64,000 bases of DNA from MED-G116 sp038147495 (GTDB taxonomy: Bacteria; Pseudomonadota; Alphaproteobacteria; Puniceispirillales; Puniceispirillaceae). The DNA is taken from positions 1-64,000 of the forward strand of contig JAYQTT010000013.1 of NCBI GenBank assembly GCA_038147495.1. The letters run 5' to 3'. The notes beneath the pieces were generated by a model, which did not search any database, was not told where the DNA came from, and saw only the letters and a list, made by a program, of their open reading frames with translations. A program made the translations under genes and the position numbers. Of the stretch, positions 9,305-17,459 are shown piece by piece. Position 1 is the stretch's first letter; each line of letters starts with the position of its first letter.

Positions 9305-9931
9305 TCATCCTTCCACCAAAGGCACGAACCTTACCGGCAAAATATAATCTTCTGCAAACCCATTTTCGGTGCGGGTTATGACAACGAGCTGCTGGTCACG
9401 CCCCTCACCCACAGGCGCTACCATAATGCCGCCGATTTTCAATTGTTTCAACAGTGCGTCAGGAATTCGCGCGGCCCCACAGGTCAGGATGATTCGGTCG
9501 AATGGTGCCGTTTCTGGCCAGCCAAGTGATCCGTCTCCCAAACGAAAAGTGATGTTGGAAATGCGGAGCGACCGTATCCGGTTCTCCGCCTCAACGAGCA
9601 ACGGGCGAAGCCGCTCAATCGAATAGACGCGCCGACACAGGAATGTCAAAATGGCGGCCTGATATCCGCTTCCTGTTCCAATTTCCAGAACGCGCTCTCG
9701 TCCGGAAAGCGCGAGAGCACTGGTCATTCTTGCGACAACATAGGGCTGGCTGATGGTCTGGTCCATGGCGATTGGCAGCGACGCATTCTCATAGGCGTGT
9801 GCGCGCAAAGCCTGTGGAACAAAGATATCGCGGGGCACTCTCTCAATGGCCGAAAGCACAGGCGAGTCTGTGATGCCAAGCCCGCGCAAGGTCATCGTCA
9901 GTTCAGCTCTTTTTTCCTGAAACTCGTCCAT
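9305..9931 (-). CDS. pcm: Protein-L-isoaspartate O-methyltransferase
   Basis: SAM-dependent methyltransferase starting repair of isoaspartyl residues in damaged proteins. The SAM-binding loop VLEIGTGSGYQAAI is intact, and the family segments PRDIFVP and ISQPYVVARM precede it. The chosen ATG at 9931 has GAGA about seven bases upstream; an in-frame ATG at 9973 would add 14 residues rich in His and Arg that look non-family. It lies directly after surE on the same strand, a conserved pairing, and three bases before the LysM/M23 gene. Confidence 0.93.
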   Translation of the reverse strand: MDEFQEKRAELTMTLRGLGITDSPVLSAIERVPRDIFVPQALRAHAYENASLPIAMDQTISQPYVVARMTSALALSGRERVLEIGTGSGYQAAILTFLCRRVYSIERLRPLLVEAENRIRSLRISNITFRLGDGSLGWPETAPFDRIILTCGAARIPDALLKQLKIGGIMVAPVGEGRDQQLVVITRTENGFAEDYILPVRFVPLVEG

Positions 9932-10006
9932 TTTATTGTCTCGTGACGTTTGGCCATGGTGATGTTCACGCATCCCTTATGTCACCATATTTACATTTCT
10001 TACAGC

Positions 10007-10768
10007 CTAGAGTTCCAGCGTTTGAAGTGTTGCTTGCGTATTAGCGCAGGTAATATCCATGCCAAGCGCTGTCAGGGAAATCCAGCCATCATCCATTACC
10101 GCACGGTCACTGCCGTTGATGGTTTCAGGATTGGCCATAACAGGCCCAAGCCGGTAGCTGTTTGGCGCAAGCCCGTGAATGATGTCATCACCAATCTTGT
10201 GTCTGTCCAATTGCGCCGGTTTCAGGCCTTTGACTGGCCCTGCATTTGTCGCCGGGAAATTGACATTCATGATTGTTCTTTCAGGCCACCCCTGTTGCCA
10301 CAAATGGCGCACAACAAATTCACCATATTGTGTGGCAGCGGCAAAATCTGCACGGTCGAGACTTCCGTTGCGCTGGGACAAGGCAATTCCGGGAACCCCC
10401 TGCAAGGTGGCCTCCATGGCGGCGGCTATTGTTCCCGAATAGAGGACGTCATCGGCAACATTCATCCCTGCATTGATCCCCGAAAGAACGAGATCGGGCT
10501 TCCTGTCGAGAAAACGCTCAAGCGCAAGGATCACACAATCGCTTGGCGTGCCGCCACATGCAAAATGCTTGGGCGCACGTTGCTCAACTATAATATCTTT
10601 GCGTAGCGTGATGCTCCGCGAGGCACCGGACATGTTATCTATCGGTGCACTGACCCAGACATCATCACTGAGTTGATTGGCGATATCGGCCAGAATGGCG
10701 ATGCCGATTGCGTCAATGCCATCATCATTGGTGAGCAATATTCTGCCGATTGGCTTTGACTCTGTCAT
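10007..10768 (-). CDS. surE: SurE, 5'/3'-nucleotidase
   Basis: Metal-dependent survival-protein nucleotidase acting on nucleoside monophosphates. The N-terminal LLTNDDGIDA provides the metal-binding Asp-Asp; the Ser (about 49) in NMSGASRSIT and the Asn in SGINAGMNVADD complete the family active site. The length, 253 aa, is typical. It lies between serS and pcm on the same strand. Confidence 0.95.
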   Translation of the reverse strand: MTESKPIGRILLTNDDGIDAIGIAILADIANQLSDDVWVSAPIDNMSGASRSITLRKDIIVEQRAPKHFACGGTPSDCVILALERFLDRKPDLVLSGINAGMNVADDVLYSGTIAAAMEATLQGVPGIALSQRNGSLDRADFAAATQYGEFVVRHLWQQGWPERTIMNVNFPATNAGPVKGLKPAQLDRHKIGDDIIHGLAPNSYRLGPVMANPETINGSDRAVMDDGWISLTALGMDITCANTQATLQTLEL

Positions 10769-10854
10769 TTCTGGGTTCCTGCTTTTTTATTACCGCAAAA
10801 CCAACATAATTTGCCGAAGGGCTGGCAATGGCACACGCCAAATATCAGGCGGTG

Positions 10855-12132
10855 TTAGTCAACGGCAATCCTGTCGGTTTTCATATAATCATGTAACACA
10901 TCCGGCAACCGGACAGAGCCGTCTGCTTGTTGGCCATTTTCAAGGACGGCAATCATCGCCCGGCCGACTGCAACGCCAGATCCATTCAGCGTGTGGACAA
11001 ATTGGGTTTCGCCCTGATCGTCACGGAACCGTGCTTTCATCCGGCGGGCTTGGAATGCACCGCAATTCGAGCATGATGAGATTTCACGATACATGCCTTT
11101 GCCATCATTCTGCCCCGGAAGCCAGACTTCCAGATCATATGTTTGCTGGGCAGAAAAGCCGGTATCACCCGTACACAGGCGGACCACCCGATATGGCAGT
11201 TCAAGTCCTTTCAAGACGGCCTCGGCGCAAGCCGTCATCCGCTCATGCTCTTTGGCTGAATCTTCAGGACGGGTGACGCTGACAAGTTCGACCTTGCTGA
11301 ACTGATGCTGGCGGATCATCCCGCGCGTGTCTCGCCCCGCTGAACCGGCTTCAGAACGAAAACATGGGGTGTATGCAGTCAGGCGCATCGGCAGTGCGTC
11401 TGCATCGACAATTTCATCGGCAACGATGTTGGTCAGCGGAACTTCAGCTGTTGGGATCAACCATTTATCATCTGCGCGGTAAAGATCCTCGGCAAATTTT
11501 GGCAATTGTCCGGTGCCGGTCATTGTCTGGGTGTTGACCATGTAAGGTGGAATTGTCTCCTGATAGCCGAATTCACCCGTGTGCAAATCCAGCATATAGG
11601 CGGCAAGCGCACGCTCCAATTTCGCCAATTGCCCTTGCAGCACCACGAATCTGGCGCCCGCAACCTTGGCTCCAAGAGCAAAATCCATTTGACCAAGACC
11701 CTCTCCAATCGCCACATGGTCGCGTGGAGTAAAGTCAAACTGAGGAATTTCGCCCCAGCTGCGGATCAACTCATTGTCGTCTTCATCGGCCCCGTCAGGC
11801 ACCGAATTATCGAGTATGTTTGGCAGTTCAAGAAGCATGCCGTCCAATTGTGTTGCAAGCTCACCCTCGCGCGCTTCCAACTCTGGCATTTGCTTTTTGA
11901 TGTCATTGACCTCGGCTATCAAGGCGTCAGCATCTTCGCCCTTTGCCTTGCGCGCGCCAATCTCCTTTGAGGCACTGTTGCGGCGCGATTGCATCTCTTG
12001 AAGCTGCGCCTGCAAAGCGCGACGTTGCGCATCGATATCGAGAATGGTCGCCGCAGACGACTCCAGCCCTCTGCGCGCAAGCGCGGCGTCAAAGGCTGTT
12101 GGATTGTCTCGGATAAAGCGAATGTCATGCAT
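10855..12132 (-). CDS. serS: Seryl-tRNA synthetase
   Basis: Class II aminoacyl-tRNA synthetase charging tRNA-Ser (425 aa). The N-terminal about 110 residues form the coiled-coil tRNA-binding arm, rich in Arg, Gln and Glu. Class II motif 2 is FRSEAGSAGRDTRG and motif 3 is GSGVAVGRAMIAVLEN. The start ATG begins MHDIRFIRDNP, the normal SerRS N-terminus. It lies between tatC and surE in the conserved order. Confidence 0.97.
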   Translation of the reverse strand: MHDIRFIRDNPTAFDAALARRGLESSAATILDIDAQRRALQAQLQEMQSRRNSASKEIGARKAKGEDADALIAEVNDIKKQMPELEAREGELATQLDGMLLELPNILDNSVPDGADEDDNELIRSWGEIPQFDFTPRDHVAIGEGLGQMDFALGAKVAGARFVVLQGQLAKLERALAAYMLDLHTGEFGYQETIPPYMVNTQTMTGTGQLPKFAEDLYRADDKWLIPTAEVPLTNIVADEIVDADALPMRLTAYTPCFRSEAGSAGRDTRGMIRQHQFSKVELVSVTRPEDSAKEHERMTACAEAVLKGLELPYRVVRLCTGDTGFSAQQTYDLEVWLPGQNDGKGMYREISSCSNCGAFQARRMKARFRDDQGETQFVHTLNGSGVAVGRAMIAVLENGQQADGSVRLPDVLHDYMKTDRIAVD

Positions 12133-12179
12133 GGGTCAAACGGGTTCCAAAAACGGGGTTGGTCTAAGTTTTGCGGCCG

Positions 12180-13004
12180 TTAGGCGTCGTCATCATATTT
12201 GGGCGCGATGATTTTTGCGCCATACACCGAAATTTCGTAGAGCAAAATGATCGGTGTTGCGAGCAGCAGCTGCGAAATAACATCTGGTGGTGTCAGGATC
12301 GCGGCGGCGATAAACGCCACCACAATTGCCACTTTGCGTTTTTCGGCGAGGCCTTCGGGCGTGACAAGCCCAGCGCGGGCTAACAGCAACAATACAACCG
12401 GCAGCTCAAAAGCCAATCCAAAAGCAAAGATCAACCGCATCATCAATGACAGATATTCACTGATGCGGGGTTCCACCTCAATCGCCAGAGCGCCGTCAGA
12501 CGCTGCCATTTCAAATGAAATAAAGAAGTTCCATGCCATCGGGGTGACGACGTAATAGACCATCGCCGCGCCAAGGATGAACAGGACCGGTGTTGCAATG
12601 AGAAACGGCAGGAAGGCCCGCTTTTCGTTTTTATACAGCGCCGGTGCCACAAATTTATAGAGCTGCATGCTGATGATTGGAAAGGACACGCACAGCGCCG
12701 CAAAGAGCCCAACCTTGATCTGCGTGAAGAAACCCTCATGCAATGCGGTGAAGATCATCCGACCGCCACCCTTCTCCATCATGATCTCGGCAAGCGGTGC
12801 CTGCAGAAAAATAAAGACATGATTGGCAATGCTGTTATTCACCCCGCCACCCGGCATCGGCGATATGAAAAGGATGAACAGAACGAGAAATGCGACAAGT
12901 GCGATGCCAAGCCGATTGCGTAACTCGGTCAGATGACCAATCAGGCTCATCTGGCCGCCTTCGCCCTCTTGTTCAAGCTTCGCTGTGTCTTGATTTTCTG
13001 CCAT
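12180..13004 (-). CDS. tatC: TatC, twin-arginine translocase core subunit
   Basis: Polytopic membrane protein (274 aa, six predicted helices) that binds twin-arginine signal peptides. The conserved cytoplasmic N-terminal motif HLTELRNRL and the loop FGLAFELPVV, with its conserved Glu, are present. It starts six bases after the tatB stop, so tatA-tatB-tatC form one unit. Confidence 0.97.
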   Translation of the reverse strand: MAENQDTAKLEQEGEGGQMSLIGHLTELRNRLGIALVAFLVLFILFISPMPGGGVNNSIANHVFIFLQAPLAEIMMEKGGGRMIFTALHEGFFTQIKVGLFAALCVSFPIISMQLYKFVAPALYKNEKRAFLPFLIATPVLFILGAAMVYYVVTPMAWNFFISFEMAASDGALAIEVEPRISEYLSLMMRLIFAFGLAFELPVVLLLLARAGLVTPEGLAEKRKVAIVVAFIAAAILTPPDVISQLLLATPIILLYEISVYGAKIIAPKYDDDA

Positions 13005-13009
13005 CGTTG

Positions 13010-13477
13010 TTAACTCTTGGCCTTTGCGGCTTCTTTCTTACCGGCACTTTTGCCCGCTTTGCCGCTTTGCGCTGCCGGCTCGTTGAGAGTTTCAGGCTTG
13101 TTTGCTTCGGACGCCATCTGGTCACCAGCGTTTTTGGCGACCTTGCTTATGTCTTCAAGGTCATCACCGCTAGCGCCGTCCCGCACACTGCTGGCGAGTT
13201 CGCCAACAGCATTGCCAACGTCACCACCGGGATCGATCGCGTTTGCCAGATCGTCAAGATTTCCGCTTTTGGCGCTGTCGAGACTTTTCTTCAGGTCAGC
13301 AACATCGGCATCGTTGGCAAGGTCGGTCATGCTCTGGGTGAATTCACTGGCCATGCGACGGATGTGCCGCATGATGCCAGTAAAACTACGGAGCATTCTG
13401 GGCAGCTCTTTCGGACCAACGACCATCACCAGGACGAAGGCTACAACCAAAAACTCCCATCCACCGATATCGAGCAT
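13010..13477 (-). CDS. tatB: TatB, twin-arginine translocase subunit
   Basis: A 155-aa TatA/B-type protein: one short N-terminal helix (MLDIGGWEFLVVAFVLVMVV), the Gly-Pro hinge GPKELPRMLR, an amphipathic helix, then a long polar tail ending in a Lys/Ala-rich stretch. The LDIGGWEFL start distinguishes TatB from TatA. It lies 16 bases downstream of tatA and immediately upstream of tatC. Confidence 0.94.
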   Translation of the reverse strand: MLDIGGWEFLVVAFVLVMVVGPKELPRMLRSFTGIMRHIRRMASEFTQSMTDLANDADVADLKKSLDSAKSGNLDDLANAIDPGGDVGNAVGELASSVRDGASGDDLEDISKVAKNAGDQMASEANKPETLNEPAAQSGKAGKSAGKKEAAKAKS

Positions 13478-13493
13478 ATCGCGCCTCTACCGG

Positions 13494-13808
13494 TTATTTT
13501 TTGGCGGCTTTTTTGGTCGCTGCTTTTTTCGCTGCCGCTTTTTTGGCCGCTTTTTTGCCGGCTTTCTTTGCTGCTGCTTTTTTCTTTGGTGCCGCTTTTT
13601 TCGCAGGGGCAGACTCGATCGCCTCGACTTCTTCTTCGGCGTCTGCGTCGGCTTCCGCTTCGCCTTCATCACCCTTCAAGCCTGTCTTGAAGTTACGAAG
13701 GCCTTTACCGAAATCACCCATGATCGCCGAGATCTTGCCACGGCCGCCAAACAGCAGCAGAACAACAGCCAGAATAACAAGCCATTGTAGGGGGCTTAAA
13801 AAACTCAT
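13494..13808 (-). CDS. tatA: TatA, twin-arginine translocase pore subunit with Lys/Ala-rich tail
   Basis: A 104-aa TatA: short N-terminal helix (LSPLQWLVILAVVLLLFGG), hinge and amphipathic helix KISAIMGDFGKGLRNFKTGL, then an acidic patch (about residues 46-66). The last 35 residues are almost only Lys and Ala, resembling a histone H1-like tail. Ordinary TatA proteins are about 60-90 aa without such a tail. It is first gene of tatABC. The repetitive codons create long antisense open frames here, which are artefacts. Confidence 0.93.
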   Translation of the reverse strand: MSFLSPLQWLVILAVVLLLFGGRGKISAIMGDFGKGLRNFKTGLKGDEGEAEADADAEEEVEAIESAPAKKAAPKKKAAAKKAGKKAAKKAAAKKAATKKAAKK

Positions 13809-13968
13809 TTCACGTCCTCATACAAGTAGTGGTCGATGATTTGCTCATCGCGCTGTGCGCCTGAATATAGACAGACCCGCTTGCCTAAACAACACTTCCT
13901 TGCATTGTCAGGGCGCAATGATCGATTATTTTACGTTTTGGCGCTGTTTTTCTGCCCATTCCAAATAA

Positions 13969-15027
13969 TTAGGCGCCATTCCAGCCCGGTCCGGCTGCGA
14001 ATACAAAGGCTTGTTCCGGGTCTACGGTAAGACGCACCTTAGCGCCCTCTTTCAGCGAGTTTAATCCCGGCACACGGGCATGAAGGTGCAATTCATCCGT
14101 TCCGGTCGGAACCGACAGGTGAATGAGTGACGCCCGTCCAAGAAGGCGCGCTTCCATCACGGTTGCATTTGCACCAGCGCTGCTGTCGGGTTCAATACGC
14201 AGGGCCTCATAACGGATCACGATACTGGCCGCATCGCCGTCCTTCATATTTTCGGTCGCCGCAAAATTGCCAAAAGGCGTTGAAATCATGCCACGCTGCA
14301 CACGGCCATCAACGCGATTAACCTCACCAAAGAATTCAGCAACAAATGCGCTGTTTGGCTGGCAGTACAAATTCACCGGACGGCCCGATTGTGTAACCTC
14401 GCCCTCGCGCAGAACAATAATGCGGTCAGCCATGAACATCGCCTCTTCGGCGTCATGCGTTACCATCAAAGCGGCTGTTTTTGTTGCTTTTAATACATGC
14501 AACATCTGGTCTCTGATATGCTCGCGCAATCGGCTGTCCAGACCTGCATATGGTTCATCCAACAAGATGACGGACGGATTTGGAGCAAGCGCACGCGCCA
14601 GCGCAACGCGCTGTTGCTGGCCGCCGGATAGTTCGTGCGGATATGAGTCGGCAAGCCCTTCGATACCAACCTCTGCGAGCACATCAAGCCCGCGCCGAAC
14701 AGCGCGGCTGCCCTTCTCGGACAGGCCGAAAACAACATTCTCAATCACGCTTAAATGCGGGAAAAGCGCATAATCCTGAAACATGAAGCCAACACCGCGC
14801 TGTTCCGGGGACACCATGGTTTGCGGTCCGGAGACAAGTTCACCATTCAGCCAAATCTCGCCCGATAATGGCCGCTCAAGGCCAGCGGCAAGGCGCAACA
14901 ATGTTGTTTTTCCGCACCCAGATGGGCCAAGCAAAGCGACGACTTCGCCTTCTCTGACATGAAGGCTGACATTCTTTACCGAAGGGGTGCCGTTATAGGC
15001 ATGGGTGACATTTCTGATATCAAGCAT
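13969..15027 (-). CDS. ABC transporter ATPase, FbpC/PotA-like (iron or polyamine type)
   Basis: A 352-aa ATP-binding subunit of a binding-protein-dependent importer. Walker A is GPSGCGKTT, the signature is LSGGQQQRVALARAL, Walker B is VILLDEPYAGLD, and the switch His is in MVTHDAEEAMFMADR. About 120 C-terminal residues form a TOBE-like regulatory domain, as in Fe3+ or polyamine importers. No permease or binding protein is adjacent, so the substrate is unknown. The start at 15027 overlaps the scpB end by eight bases and has a strong GGAGGAAGGGGGAGA leader. It separates scpB from tatA, which are usually adjacent in alphaproteobacteria. Confidence 0.88.
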   Translation of the reverse strand: MLDIRNVTHAYNGTPSVKNVSLHVREGEVVALLGPSGCGKTTLLRLAAGLERPLSGEIWLNGELVSGPQTMVSPEQRGVGFMFQDYALFPHLSVIENVVFGLSEKGSRAVRRGLDVLAEVGIEGLADSYPHELSGGQQQRVALARALAPNPSVILLDEPYAGLDSRLREHIRDQMLHVLKATKTAALMVTHDAEEAMFMADRIIVLREGEVTQSGRPVNLYCQPNSAFVAEFFGEVNRVDGRVQRGMISTPFGNFAATENMKDGDAASIVIRYEALRIEPDSSAGANATVMEARLLGRASLIHLSVPTGTDELHLHARVPGLNSLKEGAKVRLTVDPEQAFVFAAGPGWNGA

Positions 15028-15715
15028 TGTCTCCCCCTTCCTCCTGTCCGCCACTGTCAACGGTCAGGCCGGCCTCGACCATAGCTTCTTCCATCAGCGC
15101 ATCATCCAGCAGGTCATCGCCGTCATCTGTGTCATCCTCATCATCGGCAGGCCCATCCATAAGCGCCCCAATGATTTGCCCCTTGCGAAGAAGTCCGGCA
15201 GATTTCAATTCATCAAGTCCCGGCAGATCGGTTACATCTTCCAGCCCGAAATGGTCGAGGAAGCCCGGGCTTGTGCCCCAGGTAAGCGGGCGGCCCGGTG
15301 TGCGGCGACGGCCTCGCGGTTTAATCCAACCAAGTTCAAGCAGAATGTCCATCGTGCCTTTTGACAGGCTGATGCCGCGAATTTCCTCAATCTCGGCACG
15401 GGTGATGGGTTGGTGATAGGCAATGATGGCCAGAACCTCAAGCGCCGCGCGTGAGAGTGGGCGTTCAACCTTTTTATGCTGGTTCAATTTCTCGGCAATT
15501 TCAGCGCGCGTTCGAAATGCCCATCCATCACCGACTTTGCACAATTCTATACCGCTACTGGCGTCAAACCGTGTTTGGATCAGGCTGATGATTTCGGCCA
15601 TCTCCTGACCCTCCGGGAGATGATGGACAAGGTCACGCTCACGCACCGGCTTGTCGGACGCAAAGATCAAGGCCTCAACAATAGCCGCAATCGGCTGCAA
15701 TGATGCTTTGGTCAT
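15020..15715 (-). CDS. scpB: ScpB, segregation and condensation protein B
   Basis: Winged-helix kleisin partner of the SMC-ScpAB chromosome condensation complex (231 aa). The core contains LEALIFASDKPV-type sequence near the start (AAIVEALIFASDKP), AALEVLAIIAYHQPITRAEIE, and the conserved RGRRRTPGRPLTWGT before a very acidic C-terminal tail (about residues 190-231). It overlaps scpA by four bases (start within the scpA stop) and the following ABC ATPase by eight. Confidence 0.95.
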   Translation of the reverse strand: MTKASLQPIAAIVEALIFASDKPVRERDLVHHLPEGQEMAEIISLIQTRFDASSGIELCKVGDGWAFRTRAEIAEKLNQHKKVERPLSRAALEVLAIIAYHQPITRAEIEEIRGISLSKGTMDILLELGWIKPRGRRRTPGRPLTWGTSPGFLDHFGLEDVTDLPGLDELKSAGLLRKGQIIGALMDGPADDEDDTDDGDDLLDDALMEEAMVEAGLTVDSGGQEEGGDNA

Positions 15716-16509
15716 GACCTGTTTCTGCCTTTCAGATAAAGCGGCGCAAAATGTGCGTCCTGCCTGATGTTTACCAAGCCATCGCGGGCCAGTTCAAGTG
15801 ATGCAACAAAATGTGATGCTGTTGCCGATCTTATATTCATTGCACCACGCAGATTTGGCGGCAGGAATGTCTCCAATGTGGTCCATTCAGGCATATTACC
15901 GATGAGATGCCGCAGACGCTTTGCCGCCTCTTCCACAGAAAACAGCTTGGTCGCTGCTATCGTCAGGGTCTCTGCTTCCAACCCGGATTGAATGTCGCCA
16001 TAGCAAGAGAGCAAATCAAACAATGTCGCCTGCCAGACAGGCTCATTGGTCACGGCAAATTGCTCAACCTCGCCGCGGGCAAAACGCTGGTGACCAAGAC
16101 GTGGCAGTGATATCAGGCGCTTCGCCGCTTGCTGCATGGCCTCAAGCCGAAGCAATTGATACCGCAACGCGTCAGCCATATCGACGATCTCTTCGCTTTG
16201 CTCGGGCTCCGGGTCCGGAAGTAACAAGCGAGATTTCAGATAGGCAAGCCATGCCGCCATCACCAGATAATCCGCCGCAATTTCCAGATCGAGACGCCGC
16301 GCCTTGCTGATGAAGTCGAGATATTGTTCGGCGAGTGGCAGAATCGCAATCTGGCTGAGATCGACTTTTTGTTCACGAGACAGGCTCAACAAAAGGTCAA
16401 TCGGCCCCTCGAAACCCTCAAGATTGACAAAGAGCGACAATTGCTCGGCCTGCTGAGGCCGAATGTCTGCATCAAAATCATCTTCTGTGTGTGGAGGGTT
16501 TGAGATCAT
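15712..16509 (-). CDS. scpA: ScpA, segregation and condensation protein A
   Basis: Kleisin subunit of the SMC complex (265 aa). Family signatures are FEGPIDLLLSLSREQKVDL at the N-terminus and DYLVMAAWLAYLKSRLLLP at about residues 80-98. The start overlaps the stop of the SPOR gene by four bases, giving tight coupling. In many alphaproteobacteria nagZ lies between the SPOR gene and scpA; here there is no room for it. Confidence 0.95.
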   Translation of the reverse strand: MISNPPHTEDDFDADIRPQQAEQLSLFVNLEGFEGPIDLLLSLSREQKVDLSQIAILPLAEQYLDFISKARRLDLEIAADYLVMAAWLAYLKSRLLLPDPEPEQSEEIVDMADALRYQLLRLEAMQQAAKRLISLPRLGHQRFARGEVEQFAVTNEPVWQATLFDLLSCYGDIQSGLEAETLTIAATKLFSVEEAAKRLRHLIGNMPEWTTLETFLPPNLRGAMNIRSATASHFVASLELARDGLVNIRQDAHFAPLYLKGRNRS

Positions 16510-17447
16510 TGTTCTGGCGCAGTGAACTTTCGCAGAATACAGTCCTGTCCGGCACGCTTTAAGGACGCACAGATCGTGTCGGCGGCTTCTCTTGGCAGTG
16601 GCTCAGAGACAATACGCCAGAAAATACCATTGTCGCCTGTGTCTATACGCATTGTTCCAATCGTCACACCTTGCAGTCGCGTCTCGTGTTTTTTGAGTAA
16701 AAGTCCGGCCTGTTCAGAGGCAATGTCCTCTTTGCGAAAGGCGGCAAGCTGAATCATATAGGTTGGCTCGCCCGGTTCAGTTGCAACGCGTTTGGTCGTG
16801 ATGCTTGGCTCGTCCTTTGCTTTTGCCTCTTCCTTGGTTGTTGGTTTTGGCGTGGCGACAATGGTTTTGACAGGAGGCTTTGCCACCGGTGTTGTGACAT
16901 CACCATTCTCGGTTTTCTGACCGGCGATGCCACTGCCTGTCTTGGTTGAAGCCTCAGAAGCTTCAGATGATGTCGTGCTATTGTCGTTTTGTCCCATAGC
17001 CAGACTTTTGGCGGGTTGTCCTGCCTCTGTTTTCGACCCTTCGGCTATGGTTTTGGCAGGTGCCTCTGCGGTGCTGTCCTCTGCCTTGTCACCGTCAACA
17101 GGTGTGTCTTCGGTTGCTGCAGTTTCGGGCGTCTTCACATCAACCGGCGGTAATTCAGGTCCGCCTGATGGTGGCAACAAGGTTTCAACATCCTCTTTCT
17201 CAGGTGTCAGGGCGCCAAGCATCTCCATAACTTTTGAATCCTGATTGGTGATGATCTTGCCACCCGGATCTTCTGGTTTGGTTTTGAATGGACCAGCCTC
17301 ACCCTTGATCACAACAATTTCATTGTTCTGCTGTGGCAGTAATGACGGCAGATAGAGATAGCCAGCCAGGCCGATCGCCGAAAACAGGGTGAGGTATATG
17401 CCCGTGGCAAGCCACTTTACCCCAGATTTCTGTTTTTCGTCCTGCAT
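16506..17447 (-). CDS. SPOR-domain membrane protein
   Basis: A 313-aa bitopic envelope protein. A short cytoplasmic N-terminus is followed by one membrane helix (about residues 14-33), a long low-complexity Ser/Thr/Pro/Glu periplasmic linker, and a C-terminal SPOR domain (about 228-305, beginning YMIQLAAFRKED) that binds denuded septal peptidoglycan. Function in division is inferred from the domain. It sits between argS and scpA, the conserved alphaproteobacterial location. Confidence 0.9.
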   Translation of the reverse strand: MQDEKQKSGVKWLATGIYLTLFSAIGLAGYLYLPSLLPQQNNEIVVIKGEAGPFKTKPEDPGGKIITNQDSKVMEMLGALTPEKEDVETLLPPSGGPELPPVDVKTPETAATEDTPVDGDKAEDSTAEAPAKTIAEGSKTEAGQPAKSLAMGQNDNSTTSSEASEASTKTGSGIAGQKTENGDVTTPVAKPPVKTIVATPKPTTKEEAKAKDEPSITTKRVATEPGEPTYMIQLAAFRKEDIASEQAGLLLKKHETRLQGVTIGTMRIDTGDNGIFWRIVSEPLPREAADTICASLKRAGQDCILRKFTAPEQ

Positions 17448-17459
17448 CGGGATACCTGC

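Noticed and set aside
12890..13790. Long plus-strand open frames antisense to tatA, tatB and tatC
   Set aside because: They arise from the repetitive Lys/Ala codons and membrane codons of tatABC on the other strand and have no family features.
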